A stretch of DNA of 64,000 nt, from positions 20,038,708 to 20,102,707 of the forward strand of contig CM073896.1 of assembly GCA_037176705.1 (NCBI GenBank). The letters run 5' to 3'. The notes beneath the pieces are model-generated. The model ran no database searches, was not told where the DNA came from, and saw only the letters and a program-made list of their open reading frames with translations. Numbering within the stretch: the stretch's first letter is position 1; each line of letters opens with the position of its first letter. Of this stretch, positions 34,376 through 46,903 are shown one piece after another. Both the position numbers and the translations under genes were made by a program. This DNA is from Molossus alvarezi. Its lineage: Eukaryota > Chordata > Mammalia > Chiroptera > Molossidae.

Positions 34376-35138
34376 ATAAATGTTAGGATAAAGAAAATAA
34401 ATACATAATAGATAAATAAACAAAATAATTTGACACTGATGTATAAAAATATATAAAGTACACGTACAATAGATAGTACTTGCAATGTATGAGTAAGAGA
34501 AGGACTCACTATGGAAGTGACATTTAAGTTGAAACTTTTCTAACAAGTGGAGATCAACTTGCAAAGTTCTGTAGGCAGATTGTCTCTGGTAAAGGCAAAA
34601 CTGATACAAATGCCCAGTGTGGGAGAAGGGAAAGAAGGTACATGGGCTGGACCCTAGAGAACTAAGGGAAAAGTCAGTAGTACTCCACGAGGTGTGAGAG
34701 TAGTTATAGGCCAGATTTACTGGCTCATAGAGTTTGATTTGCTCTGATTTCTTTACTCATTTTATGTCAGTTGAGAAGAAAAACTAACAGAAGTCTTTAA
34801 GGAGAGAAAAGACAATCTGATTTATGTTTGAAAATAACATATGATCCTTTTTGGATATTAAAGTGTAGTTGCTTTTTCTCCACAGAACAAATTATGGGCC
34901 TTGGCTATTTTGTGCTAAATTAATTAATAACTTTTCAATAGTATTAAACAAATAATAATTCAGCAATTAATATTAGGTTGGGAAAAGGATCCAGTATGAA
35001 ATTTGGAACTGACATGGGAAGGATAAGTAAGATTGGATAATATTAATAATTTTTAAATATACATATCCTTCCTTTAGTAGAGGTAATTCTGATATTTGGC
35101 ATTTACCTCACAGGTTCACATAATAATAAGAACAAAAT
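34376..35138. other. AT-rich, nothing recognised
   Basis: No gene or repeat identified. Confidence 0.4.
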
Positions 35139-35212
35139 ATTCATATATATATATATGAATATTCATATTCATGTGTGTGTGTGTCTATGTGTGTGTGTGT
35201 ATATGTGTATAT

Positions 35213-35252
<40 letters not shown>
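35139..35252. repeat. Palindromic (AT)n and (GT)n microsatellite
   Basis: A perfect 22-bp palindrome (35139-35160) is followed by GT-rich units and about 17 TA units (35218-35251). Likely able to form cruciform DNA. Confidence 0.9.
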
Positions 35253-35255
<3 letters not shown>

Positions 35256-36080
35256 GTTTATGATACCTGGATACCACATCATCTTTTTAAAGCTATATAA
35301 AATGAAAGTCAATCAATTATACTATATTGAAATGTTGAAAACCAGTTGTATTATTTAAATATATGGGTAGATATTCATCGTTTCCCAGGCTTGTTCCCTA
35401 ACTACACAGGTGAAAATGGAGCCTGGGCCGCAGATGGATGAAAGAAGTAGTACCTTGGAAACGTGTGCTGTTGGGCTGGATGGCGGTAAGCGGCCCACGT
35501 CCATGGGCGTGACTGTGCTCAACAGACAGCTGTGTTGTTTTCCATGCTTTGCTTCAAAGGTCAGTCTGTGAACAGGGAAGTGATGGGGAGTAGTTAGGGG
35601 GTAAAATTTGTGTTCATTAGAATGTGTGGCTAGAGGGAAACCAAAAAACAAGCAAAATAAAGTTAACTACAGGAGGCATATATGAAGCTCCATCACCTCC
35701 CTGCCCATCCGATCAGAACCAGGGACTAAGTTCTTGTTTTGGCAATGAAGGGCTCTAAAATATACCCATTTAGTGGTTTTCATGGAAATCCTGTCTGGTG
35801 TCCATAATACAGTTACAGCCAGGCATATCAGTCTGGTGAAGAGTTCCAAAAACTATCACATTGATACAAGTTGAATTAAATTTTAGAATTGATTTCTGAG
35901 ATATGAAGTAACAATACAAAATATTTCCCATTTTGTTTCCATTTTCAGTACAAATAATTTTGATTAATTGTATCATTACATAAAATGATAGTTTTAAAAA
36001 TTACATAATGATGTTAAAATTATATGTTTTATATATAATGTAAAACTGATTTTTGTCTTTTAAAGTCGTCAAGGTGTACG
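35253..36080. other. Unique sequence, no recognised feature
   Basis: Includes a modestly GC-rich stretch at 35380-35620. No repeat or gene identified. Confidence 0.4.
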
Positions 36081-36108
36081 TTTGTGTGAGTGTGTGTGTG
36101 TGTGTGTA
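36081..36108. repeat. (TG)n microsatellite
   Basis: A short TG run interrupted by GAG. Confidence 0.9.
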
Positions 36109-37892
36109 AGGAAGTTAAAGATTCCTTTATAATTACACAACCACAAATATGACATGTTTTCATATAGCTTAATGTGAATAATTGAAAAACAAAACCAGCA
36201 CACCCTACAAAACCTCAACTTATTGGGCATTGTGACTATTTCCTGTGCAGTTCATGGTACTAATAGTGTTGGCCTCACCACTTCCCCTCAGTAACCCCAC
36301 GTTCAAAATAATGGCAACTAATTGCAAATACACATGCTTTCTAAGTATCCTTGTAAAATTCATATAGTAAGTCTGTAGTTATGGAACAACAGTGTTTTTC
36401 TATAAAACTTCAACAGAATGAGTTATTGCAGCTTACTTTGGTAGATAAAGATATAACAAAAACCATGACATTTTTTTCCCATCCTCTACTCCAATGAATA
36501 AATAAAAGGAAACCACACTCAACATGCTGTTTTATTTTCTATTCTCTTGTCTAATCTCCTCTTGCCTTTCTGTAGACCAAGGTGAAGCTAGAGCAGTTAA
36601 TCATATGATATTTCCATCCTGACAGCACCAACCTCTTCTGATTATATTTATTTCTGTTCCATTAAGCCTCTTTCTGCCACATCCTCTGGTTTACACTTTC
36701 CCAGTAAATCTCCATGATATCAATTATGCAGCACAAGCAGCATCAATTCAAGAATGATTGCTTAGGTAGAGAAATCAATAAGCAGGAGGTCTATTAAAAC
36801 CCAGGTAATAATGGAAGATTCCAGAAAGATTAGGATCTGCCCTGTGCCTTAGACAAAAGGTGCTATCACAAACCAGTTAGAATTACTTGCACCGCCAGCA
36901 TCATTACTGATTTTTTTTTAACAGTAGAGCTTAATCACCTTAATGCTCTCACTTGCTATTACATTTCCAGAGGGAATACACATTTATCCCCTGACAAGAT
37001 AGACTTTTGAAGTTTCCGATTTTAACAGATCATGAATGAGAGTAATAGAACCACACATTATTAGTCATTTTCCTGGGTGTGAGTTTCAATGACTGATACA
37101 CTCTAAGGAGTCTTTTGGAGCTGGCTTGGCCTGTTATAATTACGGAGATTCCATAAGACATTGCAGTCTGGATAACAGTGAAAATTGCTAAACAATCTCA
37201 CAGTCTTTTGATTAAGTTTCAATCTCCTGCTACTTTCCAATGTATGGGAAAGGCACGACGAGACAGATACCTAAGCCAGCAGTTTCTTCCAGAGGCCACA
37301 GGGGAATAGTTCTTTGAAGGACATGTAGTCAGAACTTTCCATCAAGGAACAACCTCTAAAATTGCCCCTTTCAACCAATGAATGCCGGTGTCTGTGCAGG
37401 TGAGTATGTTGACTGTGTCTTTGTAGCCTGATGCTTAGACAGCTGTTTCGACTGCCCTGAACAGCCCCCTGGGCGATGGAGTGGGAGGGAAATCATGACT
37501 CAGATGCAGACCCCGCAGAGGGCACATTTTATAACAGAGACGGAACACCCTGGAGATTCGCTTGGCTACTTACGCTCTTCATCTTTCAACTTACTTATAT
37601 TCTAGAATAACAAGGATCTGTCTAACTTTTAAGTCACTATTACAGATGTATAAGTATAAATATCAGTGTATAATATGTGTGAGTACACAAAATGATTTTA
37701 GAATTTTCTGTCTGGGCCAGATAATCAGTGGTACATCTAAGTGGTTTCTTTCCGTGTTCCTTTCAGAGACAACTGCGATCATGCCTGCAGCCCCACGTGC
37801 TGCCTAAATGGAACTCAACACAGGAGGTCAAGTCCTTGCAACACAACGAAAACAAATAAGAAGTTTATGTTCTCAGAATTCCACATATAAGG
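36109..37892. other. Longest repeat-poor stretch; possible conserved non-coding sequence
   Basis: I recognise no SINE, L1 or old transposon in this ~1.8 kb. It contains homeodomain-like ATTA/TAAT motifs and an exact-looking splice-donor string CAGGTGAGTATG at about 37398. No reading frame supports an exon. Confidence 0.4.
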
Positions 37893-37907
37893 ATACCATG
37901 GCTTCTT

Positions 37908-38127
37908 TTTTTTTTAATATTCTTTTTCTTTATTGATTTAGAGAGAGAGAGGGAGGGAGAGAGAGAGATGGAAACATCAACGAGAGAGAACATCGACTGG
38001 CCACCTCCTGCATGCCCCCCACTTGGGATTGGGCCCACAACCTGAGCATGTGCCCTGACCGGGAATTGAACTGACAACCTCTTGGTGCATGGGTTGATGC
38101 TCAACCACTTAGCCACACCGGCTGGGC
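37908..38127 (-). mobile_element. Ves SINE (CTTTATT-tail subtype)
   Basis: Minus copy with head at 38127. Duplication ATACCATGGCTT at 37893-37904 and 38128-38139. Confidence 0.94.
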
Positions 38128-38139
38128 ATACCATGGCTT

Positions 38140-39331
38140 TTTGAAAATAAAACATTACTCATCTTCATGTTAATATGCTCAGTAAAAATACATAAAAATG
38201 ACTTCATTTTATGGCCAGAGTACATCAAAAGGTATAGTTTCTATGCAGTACTTCTGTTTATTTTACTCTTTCTGTAATTTCACTTAGTTTATTGTTCTTC
38301 ATTTTAAACAGTAAATGGTGTTTAAATGTCGTAACAACATTGTAAAGGACGAAGTCACTTGTTCCCACGGCACCCCCTGCAATGCAGCCACTTTATTTTT
38401 TTCCCTCTTTAGAAACGTCAAGCATAAAAGACAATGAGTCTAAGAAATTGGATCAAATACAAAACAAACCAACCAAAAATCCGACACCGAACAACAACTA
38501 AACACATTAAGTCATTTCTGACTTTTTGGTATCAGCTAATATTTATTCTGCCTTGGTGGTGTGCTCACTTATATGTTTTAAATGATACAAGGTTTTTTTT
38601 CTAGAGGTTTTTATTACAACCTAGTGATTTAATCAGGATATAGAGAAGAAGTAAAATCTGTGCTCTGGAGAAGCAGAGGATGGATGCGATTTGAGGGGAG
38701 ATACACTTAGTGAGTCCAGGTCTTAAGCCCTCCACATACTTTTCTAAGTATTGGTTTTATATTCATTCCCCTCAGAAAAGTAAGATACTTTTTTCTCATA
38801 TGTTACCAGTGCTTTTCATGTCTGGGTTCTGATAAGGAAAGTAGTCACTAGAAATCCTGAGAAGTCTAAAGCATGGTCATATTACTTCAGATAATAAAAA
38901 TTCAAATTCTGTTTGCGTCCCAATGAGTGCTACCATGCAATTTTTCAAATAAAATTAAGAAGAGGGTGCTTTTTACTCACAGAGAGTGTAGCCATCCGTG
39001 GATTACTCAGTTTAATCTAAGAAAAAGTTCGCTTTATGCTGCACAGAGCTTGAAAAATAAAAACAAAACCTGAATAGAAATCAATTAGATTTCTCCTTCT
39101 GTAATGGAAAGCAGAGGAAGTGTTCAATTCTCAATCACTAATTATAAAAAGAAAAAAAAACAAAAATATTGGTGAACAGTTGTGACATGAAATGTGGCCC
39201 TGCGGGACTTTCTATAACTTATTAAATAAAATAACACAGTTTTGATTTTACATTTTTCTGCAAAGAGGAAAAGCATGATTGATTTTATGGGGAATGTTAA
39301 GGGGCTTAGATTTAAAAGTGGGAACTTAATT
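38140..39331. other. Unique-looking sequence, no recognised feature
   Basis: No gene or repeat identified. Confidence 0.4.
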
Positions 39332-39343
39332 AAAACACTTCTA

Positions 39344-39590
39344 GCCCTGGCCAGTTTGGCTCAGCGGTTAGAGCGTCGGCCTGCGGTCCAGAGAGACCCA
39401 GGTTCGGTTCCCGCTAAGGGCATGTACCTCGGTTGCAGTTTGTCCCCGGTCCTGGTTGGTCATGCAGGTGGCAGCCACTCGACGTGTCCCTTTCACTTCG
39501 ATGTTTCTCTCTCTCTCTCTCCCTCCCGCTCTATCTAAACAACAACAACAACAACAAAATGGAAAATTGTCCTCGGGTGAGGATAAAAAA
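39344..39590 (+). mobile_element. Ves SINE, close to consensus
   Basis: Head GCCCTGGCCAGTTTGGCTCA, B-box GGTTCGGTTCC, a CT body, an (AAC)n insertion and CCTCGGGTGAGGATAAAA tail. Duplication AAAACACTTC at 39332-39341 and 39591-39600. Low divergence suggests youth. Confidence 0.94.
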
Positions 39591-39600
39591 AAAACACTTC

Positions 39601-40009
39601 CAAAACATGTGCCTGCTTTTCTCTATCTACACTATTTCCTTTAGTGTTCTCATCTATTATTTTGACTGATAAAACCATTTTTGTGCAGAGGGCTCCCAAA
39701 TGTACTCTCTGACTCATCCACTGAGACCCACAGTTATATATACAGTAGCTGACTTCATGATTCCATCTTATATTCAGAATGACCAAGTTAGCACTCATGA
39801 CTCCTCCCCTCCACAGACCATAGGTCTTCCCCATTACAAACAATAAAACCACCAAGTAGCTCTATCCCAAACCTGCAGAATCCTTCCTTTCATCCAGTCC
39901 CATGTCTAAGATCTGAGCCACCACATATCTATTGAGTTACTCACTTCTCTCCATGCTCACAGTGGCTCAAACCATTCCCCCCCTTAATTTACTTTACAGG
40001 TGGTCCTGC
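39601..40009. other. No recognised feature
   Basis: Unique-looking sequence. Confidence 0.35.
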
Positions 40010-40590
40010 CCTGTCTTGAGCTCCCACTACAGTCCATTTTCCACACATCAGCCAGAGTAATCTCAAAAATGTCAACAAATCTAAATTACTTCCCTTAGTA
40101 AAAGTCCTCTGCCTCTTAATCATGTCACTTGACATATGGTTCATTCTTCTTAGTGTGGTCTGCAAGTCCTTAGTGATTTGGCCATCAAACTGAGTTCTGT
40201 CTCCCAGAACTCCTCCTGTGACCCACTGCACTCAAATCCTTGCTTTTTTTCTGTTCTTTGAATACCAAGTCCATTTACATTGTAGAAGTTTTGTATTTGT
40301 TTGTCTAGATGACCTTTTGTTCAACTTGATCAGGCTCTTGTTTTTCTTTGACATTACAGGTTAAATGGTACCTTGTCAGCCTCACCTCACTGTTTACTCT
40401 AAATCGCCCCCTGCTGCCCCCCTCCACCATGATTCTCTATCACATCAGCCAGATTTCCATTTGCATGCCTCTTATCACTATTTGAATTTATGCTGTACAT
40501 TTGAAAATGTCTGTCTGTTCCCCACAACATTCTTGGTGTCTAGAATGTCTGTGATACAATTATAGGACAAGTAGCAGAGGAAGAATAAAT
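40010..40590 (+). repeat. L2 (LINE/L2) 3' region
   Basis: The L2 order is clear: CAGTCCATTTTCCACACATC, then 'agccagagtaatct', GTGTGGTCTGCAAGTCCTTA, 'gtgatttggcc', CCTCTTATCACTATTTGAAT and CTTGGTGTCTAGAATGTCTG, each at its expected relative position. Confidence 0.7.
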
Positions 40591-41004
40591 GAATACATTT
40601 TCCTGTCTTTAAATGTGTTCTTAATCCACCAATAAGTTGATGTCCTTATATTCTGTGTGAATTCCTCTTGTTTTACTACCCTGTTTTGGAATTTACTGCT
40701 GCTCCCATTTATTTCCATTATAATTAGAACATTGTGGGAAATATGTGCTGTATTTTGACATGATTTGAAGGAAAATTTGCACCACTCTATTCCAAAAAGC
40801 TATCTTTAAATAGCAAGTTTCTTTACATTATGCTCATTCTTTTCTGTGTTTGCCTACAAGATAGTGAAATATGTATTCTATTGCTGTTTTAATTTATATT
40901 TCTTAAATTTTTGGTGAGTTGAACTTTGTTCACAGGTTTGAGGTTATTCACATATATCCTTGTGAAATATTTGTCACTGTGACCATTTCTTAGAAAATTT
41001 GTTC
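40591..41004. other. AT-rich, nothing recognised
   Basis: No gene or repeat identified. Confidence 0.4.
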
Positions 41005-43389
41005 ATTTTCCCCCAATTTTTATTAATCTATATTTGTTTCAGATATTTCTCCCTTTTCCCCCCTAGACTCTGTCCTCCCCATCCTGCCCCTCAACCCCCC
41101 AGCATTGTTGTCTATGTCCATTGGTTATGCGTATATGCATATAAGTTCTTTGGTTCATCTCATTCATTCCCCCTACCCCCCCTACTCTGAGGTTTGTCAG
41201 TCTGAACCATACTCCTTTCTATGTCTCTGGATCTATTTTGTTCATCTGCCCACCTTGATCCTTACATTCCACCAATAAGTGAGATCATGTGGTATTTGTC
41301 TTTCTCTGATTGGCTTATTTTGCTTAGTATAATACTCTAAAGTTCCCTTCATGTTGTCTCAAAGGACAAGAGATCTTTCTTTCTTAGAGCTGCATAGTAC
41401 TCCATTGTATATATGTACCACAGCTTTTTTATCCACTCATTTATTGATGGGCACTTGGGCTGTTTCCAGATATTAGCGATGAACATAGAGATACATATAT
41501 TCTTTCTGATTGGTGTTTCAGGCTTCTTAAGGTATATTTCTAGAAGTGGGATCACTGGCTCAAATGTTAATTCAATTTTTAATTTTTTGAGGAAACACCA
41601 CAGTGTTTTCCATAGTGTCTGCATTCCCACCAGCAGTGTACTAGAGTCCCCTTTTCTCCAGACCCTTGCCAGCACTTGTTATTTGATGATTTGTTGATGA
41701 CAGCTATTCTGGCAGTTGTGAGGTGATACCTTATAGTTGTTTTAATTTACATCTCTCTGATAATTAGTGTCATTGAGCATTTCTTCATATGCCTCTTGGC
41801 CATTTGTATGTTTTTTTTGGAGAGGTGTCTATTTAGGTCCTTAGCTCATTTTTTAAATTAGGTTCTTTGTCTTCCTTTTGTTGAGCTGTATGAGTATTCT
41901 ATATATTTTGGAAATTAACCCTTTATCTGATGTATCATTGCCAGTTATGCTCTCCCATACAATGGGTTCTCTTTCCATTTTAATGGTTGTTTCTTTGGCT
42001 GTGTAGAAGCTTTTTAGTTTGATGTAGTCCCATGTGTTCATTTTTTTTCCTTTGTTTCTGTTGCCTTAGGTGATGAATCAGTGAAAATTCTGCTGCGTAT
42101 GATGTCTGATATTTTGTTGCCTACAGTTTCTTCTAGGATTTTTATGAATTCACGAGTCACATTTAACTCTTTTATCCATTTTGAGTTTATTCTTGTATAT
42201 GTTGTGAGTTGGTGGTCTAGCTTCATTTTTTTTGCATGTAGCTGTCCACTTTTTCCAATACTATTTATTAAAGATGCTATCTTTAATCCATTGTATGATC
42301 TTGCCACCTTTGTCAAATATTAATTGAGCATAAAGTCTTGGGTCAATTTCTGGGTTCTCTGTTCTGTTTCATAGATCTATATGCCTGTTCTTGAGCCAGT
42401 ACCAGGCTGTTTTGATTAATTAAGCTTTGTAGTATAACCTAATATCTGGTATTGTGATCCCACCTATTTTGTCCTTCCTTTTCAAGATTGCTGTGGCTAT
42501 TCAGGGTCTTTTCTTGGTTCCATATGAACTTTTGAAGTATCTGTTCTAGTTCTATGAAATATGTCATTGGTATTTTGATGGAGATTGCATTGAATCTATA
42601 GATTGCTTTGGGTAGTACGGACATTTTAATGATGGTAATTCTTCTAATCCATGAACAAGGTATGTGCTTCCACTTTCTCTATTTCTTTGTTCATGTCATG
42701 TAGTTTTCTGCAAATAGGTCCTTTACTTCTTTGGTTATATTTATTGTTAGGTATCATAATTTTTTTGCCACAATGGTAAAAGAGATTTTTTTTTTTTAGT
42801 TTCCCTTTCTGTGAGTTCATTATTGGTGTATAAGAATTCCATTAACTGCCCTGGCCAGTTTGGCTCAGTGGTTAAAGTGTCAGCCTGTGGTCCAGAGAGA
42901 CCTGGGTTCTGTTCCCGCTAAGAGCACATACCTCGTTTGCAGTTTGTCCCTGGCCCTGGCTGGGTTGTGCGGGTGGCAGCCACTCAATGTGTCCCTTTCA
43001 TGTCGATGTTTCTCTCTCTCTCTCTTCTTCTCCCTCCCTCCCACTCTATCTGAACAAAAATGAAAAAATGTCCTCGGGTGAGGTTAAAAAAAAAAAAAAG
43101 AATTTCATCAATTTCTTAATGTTAATTCTGTATCCTGTTACCTTGCCAAATTTGTTTATTAAATCTATCAGGTTTCTGATGGAGTCTTTAGGGTTTTCTA
43201 TGTACAATATTATGTCATCTGCAAATAATGACAGTTTCACTTCCTCCTTTCCAATTTGGAGCTCTTTTATTTTTTCTTCATGTCTGATTGCTGTGGCTAA
43301 GACTTCCAGTACTATGTTAAATAAGAGTGGCAAAATTGGGAATTCCTGTCTTGTTCTTGTTTTTAAGGGAAATGCTTTTAGTTTTTACC
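41005..43389 (-). mobile_element. L1 retrotransposon, 5'-truncated, split by a Ves SINE
   Basis: On the minus strand the element reads from reverse transcriptase (43389 down) to the 3' UTR (about 41010). FADD catalytic residues appear in an open stretch, [18 protein letters not shown], near 43160-43210. Further down are [31 protein letters not shown] and [21 protein letters not shown]. The C-terminal region lies near 41400-41700. Multiple frames and stops make it a pseudogene copy. Its 5' end is cut at 43389 exactly where a truncated SINE begins. Confidence 0.92.
42848..43098 (+). mobile_element. Ves SINE inside minus-strand L1
   Basis: Head GCCCTGGCCAGTTTGGCTCA, near-consensus body, tail TGTCCTCGGGTGAGGTTAAA. 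Duplication AAGAATTCCATTAAC (42832-42846) and AAGAATTTCATCAAT (43099-43113), partly diverged. Confidence 0.92.
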
Positions 43390-43562
43390 CAGGTCGCCGG
43401 TTCGATTCCCAATCAGGGCACATGCCCAGGGTGTGAACCCAGTTCCCAGTGTGGGGCATGCAGGAGGCAGCCAATCATTGTTCTGTCTCATGAATGTTTC
43501 TATCTCTCTCTCCCTCTCCCTTCATCTCTCTCTAAAATCAATAAAGAAAAAAATTTTAAAAG
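43390..43562 (+). mobile_element. 5'-truncated Ves SINE
   Basis: Starts CAGGTCGCCGGTTCGATTCC, within the head just before the B-box; the A-box half is absent. The body ends in a CTCTAAAATCAATAAAG tail with A's to 43562. Confidence 0.88.
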
Positions 43563-44647
43563 ATCGTAACTGTTTTACATGTTAAAACATTACTTACTTT
43601 TTCTGGATTTCTGCTGATTAGAGGCGTGAATCTTTTTCTATTTACTTTTAATCCTCTGATTACTTATTATTTTGAAATTTTATATTTATTCATAGATAAT
43701 TTTATTGTGTCTATAGAAGTCACTATACATTTTACTTTTTATATTTTCATATGGTGATTTTATATTATCAATGATGTTTTTATTATATATTATCAGTTAT
43801 TTTTATCAGGGTAAAAATATATATATAACCAATACAGTATTTCAGAGTGAATAAAATGAAGTAAATGTGAAATTTAACAAATATGGGTACATGTTCTGGG
43901 TCATAATAATGTATTCATATGTTACAGACATTTTGACATTATTTGAACATTTATTTGAGTATATTTTACTGGTAGATTATTCATTGCTTTTCTGATTCTC
44001 CTTGTCATCTACTTATTATGGTATAACTTTTAAATTATACATTATAATTTAAATGCCTGTACCTTCAATAGATGCACTCACACATGTACCAGGGCTCTGC
44101 TATCAGAAAAGGCACATTTGTCATCTTCATTAAATAAGTCTTTGTGTGAGAAAGGAGAAATAGACACAAATCTGTTGTAAAGTTGTAAGAGAAATTGTGA
44201 AGGATACAACAAAGCCAGCAAAAAGGAGAGACCTGTGGAGAGAAATGTTGACCAGAGACGGAATCAGGCAATGTCACTGGCTGGTTTGCATGGAGATTAA
44301 AGGTTAGGCAAAACCAAAGGGCAAGACCTCATGAAGCCAGAACAAGAGCACTTGGTTTCCCCAGAGGTGAAGTTAGATGAAAGAAAACAGATAATTTATG
44401 TCTTAGACATTTAGATGAGCGAGGATGACTTAAGAATTGATGAAGAGGAGAAATGCAGGGCAAAAACCTGAGTATGCTAACAATTTGAACTTAACAATTT
44501 ATATTTTGTAAATTATTTAACTATAGCATGTAAATTTAGTATTTACTTAGAGTGTAGTATATTTACTTTTCTATCAAATTTCCTATACCAGTATATATAG
44601 GAGAAGGGGGAGGAGGTAGAGACAGAGATAAGATATAAGAGAGAGAG
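43563..44647. other. AT-rich, nothing recognised
   Basis: No gene or repeat identified. Confidence 0.4.
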
Positions 44648-44861
44648 CTCAGGGTTGTGTGGTTCAGTTGGTTGGGTGTCCTCCCATGCACCAGGGGGTC
44701 ACCAGTTAGATTCCAGTCAGGGCACATGCCCTGGTTTCAGGCTTGTTCCACAGTAGGGAGCATGCAGGAGGCAGCCCATTGACGTTTCTCTCTCTCATCA
44801 ATGTTTCTCTCTCTCCCTCTCTCTCCTTCTTCTCTCTCTAAAAGTAATGAAAACATTTTTT
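44648..44861 (+). mobile_element. Ves SINE, diverged
   Basis: Head CTCAGGGTTGTGTGGTTCAG, B-box region CCAGTTAGATTCCAG, CT body, tail AAAAGTAATGAAAACATTTTT. Degenerate AGAGATAAGA on both sides could be the target duplication. Confidence 0.85.
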
Positions 44862-45335
44862 AAAAGAGAGATAAGAGATGGAACTAGATTGATTTATGTC
44901 TTCTGGAAAATCCAAATTTGGTTCTGTTTTCCATTTTAGAGTGAGAGACACGATGACATATATTGCCATTTCATTTCATCTTGTTTCCTAGAAAGATTAC
45001 TAATTCTGAAAAACAAACACACTAAATTTTGAAATGCCTTCCTTAAAGCCCAAAATCTTCTTTCTGATTATGTGTATGTTTCAACATTTTCCTGGAAAAT
45101 CAACTTTTAAAAAAGGAGTATGTTTGCAGAAGCAGTGCAAAATTTTCCATAATATGTCCTTGCTTTGGGCAAACTGGCTTTGAACTACTGCCTAGTTCGT
45201 CAGAGTCTTCTAGCTCAGAAATCTGAGATTGATGGCTTTTTCTTTATTTTTTAATTCTTATATCCACTAAATTTTGTCACATCTGCCTTTAAAAATTCTT
45301 CAGGACTTATACTTCACTCTCATGTCCAAATACTA
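44862..45335. other. No recognised feature
   Basis: Unique-looking sequence. Confidence 0.4.
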
Positions 45336-45498
45336 CATAGATATTTTTATTTATGTTGTGCTTCACAGGTATTGTGTTTTTTACAAACTGAAGGCAAGAC
45401 CCTGTACCAGCAAAAACATCATGACCCACTTTATTGTGATACTCACTTTATTACGGTGTTCTGGAACCAAAACCCACAATATCTCCAAGGTATGCCTA
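45336..45498 (+). mobile_element. Short non-autonomous Tigger (TcMar-Tigger) element
   Basis: The left terminus CATAGATATTTTTATTTATG and right terminus ...ATCTCCAAGGTATGCCTA fit the Tigger1-type inverted repeats, with TA on both sides (45334-45335, 45499-45500). The interior GTGCTTCACAGGTATTGTGT and 'tttacaaactgaagg' also matches. It is 163 bp, so most of the transposon is deleted. Confidence 0.75.
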
Positions 45499-46710
45499 TA
45501 TTCAATGTTTATGTTTACACATTCCTTTGGAAGGGCTTTTGATCTTTATAGTTTATGTGTGTGCTTCCACCCAATCCTGCTAATATTTCCTCAGTATAAT
45601 TTAGAGATTACTATCCCCCAAATAATTCATCCTACAATATTTCACAATTTCTGTTGTAAATGGGGATGTGGTTGGAGTTCAGGTTATGACACCGTGATAA
45701 TGACCAAGCTATTTAAACATTTAAGAGCACCAGTTTGCTCATTAAAATTCGCAGAAAATTTCAATAAAAGAATGTCTGAAAACTCACTTGGCCTTAACAC
45801 AGTGATACTATGATATCACTGTCACCCAAGTTAAGCTTGAGATGTGTTTTTTAAGTTTCTCTTCAAATGAACACATCTTAACTTTTCCATCTAATTTCTT
45901 CTATTGTCCAACATGCATTATCAACTCTAAGTAGTCATCTTCCATAAACAAACTTCATATTTATCGATGATGATCTGGTTTTGACTATATTATGACCGCA
46001 GCTTCCATCCTATCTTTGAATTACCCTCTTCATCAAAGTCCAGAAAAGAGTCTGCACTAGCATTTTCTACAGTATTCAAATGTATCTCATTTTCCTCTCA
46101 TGGAACATTCTTCACTTCTCATTCCATGGTGATATCCTTAATCCTTTTTCGGAATTCTGAGCTAAGTCATATACATTAGAAATTACATTTATGCAGTGTG
46201 TTTATTCCCTAAGTAGCTTCTTCTTTGAAAATTGAAATAGCATTCTGGTTTCCTGTCCTATATCTCTCCTCCTTAAATATTCTTTAAATTGTTGACTGGT
46301 GATATTTTCCATATCTGGGCAGTCTCTGGATACATCTCTACTTTAATATTTAGTTCACTCTGAGCTGTTAGAATTCCTTCAATTTAGTGCCTATGTTTTA
46401 AGACAACATCAATTTGTTTATCAACTTTGCATATTTTTTCTGGTTACATGCTATCTAACTTTCTTTTAATTGCAGAATTTTCGACTGCATTCTAAATAAT
46501 CAAAAATTTATTTTTTATTGTGATCATCAAAATGCACTAGGCTCATTTATAAAATAATATTCAAATTGAACAAAAAAATGGAAAAGCACTTCAAATTGTT
46601 TTTCTAAAGATATCATTATATTGAAGATGCTTCTAAATAGTATGACTTTTTATATGTTTTAATCCATTGTGTGTATGGGGGGAGGGATTTTTTTTCCTTG
46701 AGCATTTTAT
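45499..46710. other. Unique-looking sequence, no recognised feature
   Basis: No gene or repeat identified. Confidence 0.4.
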
Positions 46711-46903
46711 AAAAATATGTTTTTATTGATTTTTCAGAGAGAAAGGAAAGTAGAGAGAGATAAAAACATCGATCAGCCGCCTCCTGCACACCTCCTACAG
46801 GGGATCAAGCCCACAACCTAGGCATGTGCCCTGATTGGGAATCAAACCAGGACCTTTCAGTCCATGGGATGATGCTCAATCCATTGAGCTACATTAGCTG
46901 GGC
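46711..46903 (-). mobile_element. Ves SINE, older subtype
   Basis: Minus copy with TTTTTATTGATTTTTCAGAG near 46719 and head at 46903. Degenerate duplication around CCTTGAGC (46696) and CCTCAAGC (46904). Confidence 0.87.

Noticed and set aside
45274..45813. A 179-codon plus-strand open frame.
   Set aside because: It runs across the Tigger remnant and flanking AT-rich DNA, has no recognisable domain, and its composition matches random sequence.
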